From Candidatus Omnitrophica bacterium UBA5776 (GTDB lineage Bacteria; Omnitrophota; Gorgyraeia; Gygaellales; Profunditerraquicolaceae), in assembly GCA_002418595.1 (NCBI GenBank), contig DIEK01000103.1, positions 690-7,211 on the forward strand: 6,522 nucleotides of DNA, written 5' to 3'. This document shows positions 4,556-6,522 of the stretch, piece by piece (position 1 is the stretch's first letter; each line of letters starts with the position of its first letter). The notes below the pieces were generated by a model. That model was given only the letters and a program-made list of their open reading frames with translations, had not been told where the DNA came from and did not search any database. A program made the position numbers and the translations under genes.

Positions 4556-6030
4556 AAGAGCCTTTGCCGGAAGACATAAAGCTGTTAAGGATGGTTGCCG
4601 TTCAAGCAGGGAAGTCCGGCCGTAAAGTTTATCTTGTCGGCGGTTTTCTGCGGGACCTTTTTCTGGGAAGGCGGAAAGAAAACCCGGATATGGATTTTGC
4701 CGTGGATAAAGGAGCCGTGTCTTTCGGCCGCGCGCTCAACCTTAAACTCAAGGCTGGGTTCGTGATACTGGACCGTGAGCGCGGCTGCTGCCGGTTGGTG
4801 AAAAAGACGCGTTCAGGCGTTATTTACACGCTCGATTTCTCCGATTTTCGCGCGGACGGAATAGAAGAAGATTTAGAAAAAAGAGATTTCACGGTCAATG
4901 CCCTTGCAAAGGAGATCCGGGGGCGTGTCGTTACCGCGGGGTTTTGCGGGGGCGTGATAGATGTCCGCGGTTCTCTCGCCGATCTGCGCGCGGGCAGGCT
5001 GAGGCTGGCAGGGCCGGATAGTTTCAACGATGATCCCCTGCGCATTATGCGGGCCTTTAGTCTTTCGGCGGTATTCGGCTTTAAGGCGGAGAAGGAAGTC
5101 CTGCGGCAAGCGGCGGCCAAGTGCCGTTTGCTTTCGCGCGTTTCCGGCGAGCGCGTGCGCGACGAACTTTTCAAGATACTGGAATCAGGGAATGCGTATC
5201 CGGTGCTGAAACTTATGGATAATAAGGCGGTGCTGGGGCAGGCGCTCCCGGAGGTGGAGGTAATGCGGGGCGTATCCCAGGGGCCGTATCATCACCTTGA
5301 TGTCTGGAAGCATAGCCTGGAATCCGTAAAACAGCTCGAGTCGCTTCTGGATGATCTCGGAGGCGAACCGGGACTTTCTTCATATCTTTCGCAGGAGATC
5401 GTACCGGGACGGCGCAGGCTGGGGTTGCTTAAACTCGGGACGCTTTTGCATGATATCGGCAAGCCGGCGGCGAAGAAACGCCGCGGCGGCAGGATGATAT
5501 TTCACGGGCATGAATTGTCGGGGGCGCGCATAGTCTGCCGTATGGCGGAGCGACTGAAACTTTCCCGGGTTGAGCAGGACGCCTTGCGCAGGATGGTTTT
5601 TTGCCATCTGCGCCCGGGTTATCTGGCGGACAATGAAGTCGTCACCGCCAGGGCTCAATTCAGGTATTTTCGGGACGCCGGCGCGGAGGCCGCTTCCATA
5701 CTTCTTCTTTCTATGGCCGATCAGCGGTCCACCCGTGGCCCTTTGACAAGCAGAAAGTCCCGTCTCCAGCATGAGCGGATCTGCCGCGGGCTGTTGCGGG
5801 AATATTTCAGCTCGCTCGGCCGCAAGGTCCTGCCCAGGCTGTTGAACGGCAACGACCTGATGCGCAGGTTCGCTCTTGAACCTTCTCCGGTGATCGGCAG
5901 TCTGCTTGCCGGCCTGGAGGAACTGCGGGCTATCGGCAGGATAAATACGCGGGAAGAGGCTTTTAGCGCCGCATCCTCTATGTTGAAAAGCAAGGCGTTC
6001 AGGAAAATCAGGGGGAATGTCTATGGCTAA
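4552..6030 (+). CDS. CCA-adding enzyme/poly(A) polymerase family tRNA nucleotidyltransferase with HD domain
   Basis: A 492-residue class II nucleotidyltransferase. The N-terminal catalytic head shows YLVGGFLRDLFLG (G30, G31), the metal-binding acidic pair PDMDF (D46, D48) and the RRDFTVNA-type motif (R111 to N116), followed by the nucleotide-recognition block DPLRIMRAF (161-169). A C-terminal HD phosphohydrolase-like domain shows YHHLDVWKHS (about 246-255), LLHDIGKP (H300, D301) and HGHE (318-321). In relatives this domain removes 2',3'-cyclic phosphates or 2'-phosphates. The enzyme adds or repairs the tRNA 3' CCA end; because class II CCA enzymes, A-adding or CC-adding variants and poly(A) polymerases look alike, the exact specificity is left open. 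GGAGG (4537-4541) precedes the ATG by 10 nt, with an ATGA overlap upstream. Confidence 0.93.
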   Translation: MKEPLPEDIKLLRMVAVQAGKSGRKVYLVGGFLRDLFLGRRKENPDMDFAVDKGAVSFGRALNLKLKAGFVILDRERGCCRLVKKTRSGVIYTLDFSDFRADGIEEDLEKRDFTVNALAKEIRGRVVTAGFCGGVIDVRGSLADLRAGRLRLAGPDSFNDDPLRIMRAFSLSAVFGFKAEKEVLRQAAAKCRLLSRVSGERVRDELFKILESGNAYPVLKLMDNKAVLGQALPEVEVMRGVSQGPYHHLDVWKHSLESVKQLESLLDDLGGEPGLSSYLSQEIVPGRRRLGLLKLGTLLHDIGKPAAKKRRGGRMIFHGHELSGARIVCRMAERLKLSRVEQDALRRMVFCHLRPGYLADNEVVTARAQFRYFRDAGAEAASILLLSMADQRSTRGPLTSRKSRLQHERICRGLLREYFSSLGRKVLPRLLNGNDLMRRFALEPSPVIGSLLAGLEELRAIGRINTREEAFSAASSMLKSKAFRKIRGNVYG

Positions 6031-6522
6031 GATAGAGCGCGAGAACGGTAACAAGACGCGCAGAAGAACTGTTTTGCTTTGCGCGGTTATGTTAGTTTTG
6101 CTGCTTTATGCTTCGAGCGGCATACTCACGCGCCGGGCGGTAGAGAGCGGATTTTCCCTGTTCTTGCCTTCCGCAGTATCTTCTTTCAAGGAATGCCGCG
6201 TCAATCCTTTCGGCTATATCAGGTTAAAGGGGCTGCTACTGGATGTCCCCGGGAAATACGTTTTTTTCGCCGATGCGGTAAGTCTGGAATTCAGCCCGGT
6301 TTCTCTGTTCTGCGGCAGACCGCGGCGGGTTTATCTTGAGAACCCGTTGCTGCTTCTTGCCTGCAACGCATCCGGCGGAAACGGGATAAGCGGCGGCCTG
6401 AAACTGCCGCGTTTTATGCCTGAAAGACTGGATATCCGTAACGCCGAGATACGCAACGGCCCGAACTGTCCTGCTTTTGGGATCAAGGGTTCTTTGTCTG
6501 CCGGGTTTTCCGGCACGTCTTT
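6023..6522 (+). CDS. AsmA/TamB-like membrane-anchored envelope protein, N-terminal part (runs off window)
   Basis: The frame is open from here to the window end (166 codons and continuing). It begins with a basic stretch (KTRRR) and a hydrophobic anchor at about residues 16-34, so an inner-membrane signal anchor with a periplasmic body is likely. After it comes a pattern typical of AsmA/TamB/YhdP-like proteins: a short region ending in NPFGYIRLKGLLLD, then a strand-rich block FADAVSLEFSPVSL and RRVYLENPLLLLA, and further on PERLDIRNAEIRNG. Such proteins are large and act in lipid transport or outer-membrane assembly. ATG 6023 is preferred over ATG 6017 because AGGGGG (6010-6015) is 7 nt upstream of it and too close to the other. 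It overlaps the preceding stop by 8 nt. The family call is by pattern only; the rest of the protein is not visible. Confidence 0.75.
   Translation, partial: MAKIERENGNKTRRRTVLLCAVMLVLLLYASSGILTRRAVESGFSLFLPSAVSSFKECRVNPFGYIRLKGLLLDVPGKYVFFADAVSLEFSPVSLFCGRPRRVYLENPLLLLACNASGGNGISGGLKLPRFMPERLDIRNAEIRNGPNCPAFGIKGSLSAGFSGTS

Noticed and set aside
5380..6054. 224-codon open frame on the - strand opposite the tRNA nucleotidyltransferase gene
   Set aside because: The + strand gene has full family motifs; the - strand translation is proline- and arginine-rich and shows no recognisable domain, as expected of an antisense shadow in GC-rich coding DNA.
6079..6339. 86-codon + strand frame at the end of the window
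   Set aside because: A different frame running from 6023 to the window edge has a ribosome site, membrane anchor and AsmA-like pattern, so this one is a shadow.

Overview
The window reads as bacterial chromosomal DNA from a GC-moderate, probably uncultured Gram-negative lineage. A candidate phylum Omnitrophota or a related PVC-type bacterium fits best. This rests on the gene set (glyA, comEB, nrdR, a DUF151 nuclease, a YfcE-like phosphodiesterase, an HD-domain tRNA nucleotidyltransferase, an AsmA-like envelope protein) and on general familiarity with such gene orders; no taxonomic marker proves it. All genes lie on the + strand.

Region 1 (1-807) is the 3' end of glyA (serine hydroxymethyltransferase) followed, with an 8-nt overlap, by a complete dCMP deaminase gene (comEB). 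Both serve one-carbon and deoxynucleotide metabolism.

Region 2 (808-3166) is an AT-rich accessory segment between comEB and nrdR, two genes that are often neighbours in other bacteria. It holds a hairpin terminator, a small membrane-anchored protein of unknown function (1034-1537), and a two-gene cassette (1633-2890). The cassette encodes an AbiEii/DUF6036-like nucleotidyltransferase overlapping a 225-aa partner of unknown function. It has its own consensus promoter (TTGACA, 17 bp, TATAAT). Overlapping palindromes sit at the 5' end of its mRNA, where they could act as an operator and/or choose the translation start. The segment is bracketed by two degenerate arrays of the heptamer GGTTCTG in opposite orientations (818-849 on +, 3058-3080 on -). 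The non-coding part 2891-3107 also carries two hairpins and a 9-bp tandem repeat.

Region 3 (3110-6522) is a compact operon: promoter, nrdR, DUF151 bifunctional nuclease, YfcE/MJ0936-type phosphodiesterase, HD-domain CCA-adding/poly(A)-polymerase-family enzyme, and the start of an AsmA/TamB-like membrane-anchored protein that runs off the window. Successive genes overlap by 4 or 8 nt or are 1 nt apart, so they are probably co-transcribed and translationally coupled. The theme is deoxynucleotide control (NrdR) plus nucleic-acid and phosphoester processing, leading into envelope biogenesis.

The best candidate for something undescribed is the cassette 1565-2890: an autonomous nucleotidyltransferase and partner module, possibly toxin-antitoxin or defence related, with an unusual leader. 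That function is inferred from architecture and is not shown by the sequence.
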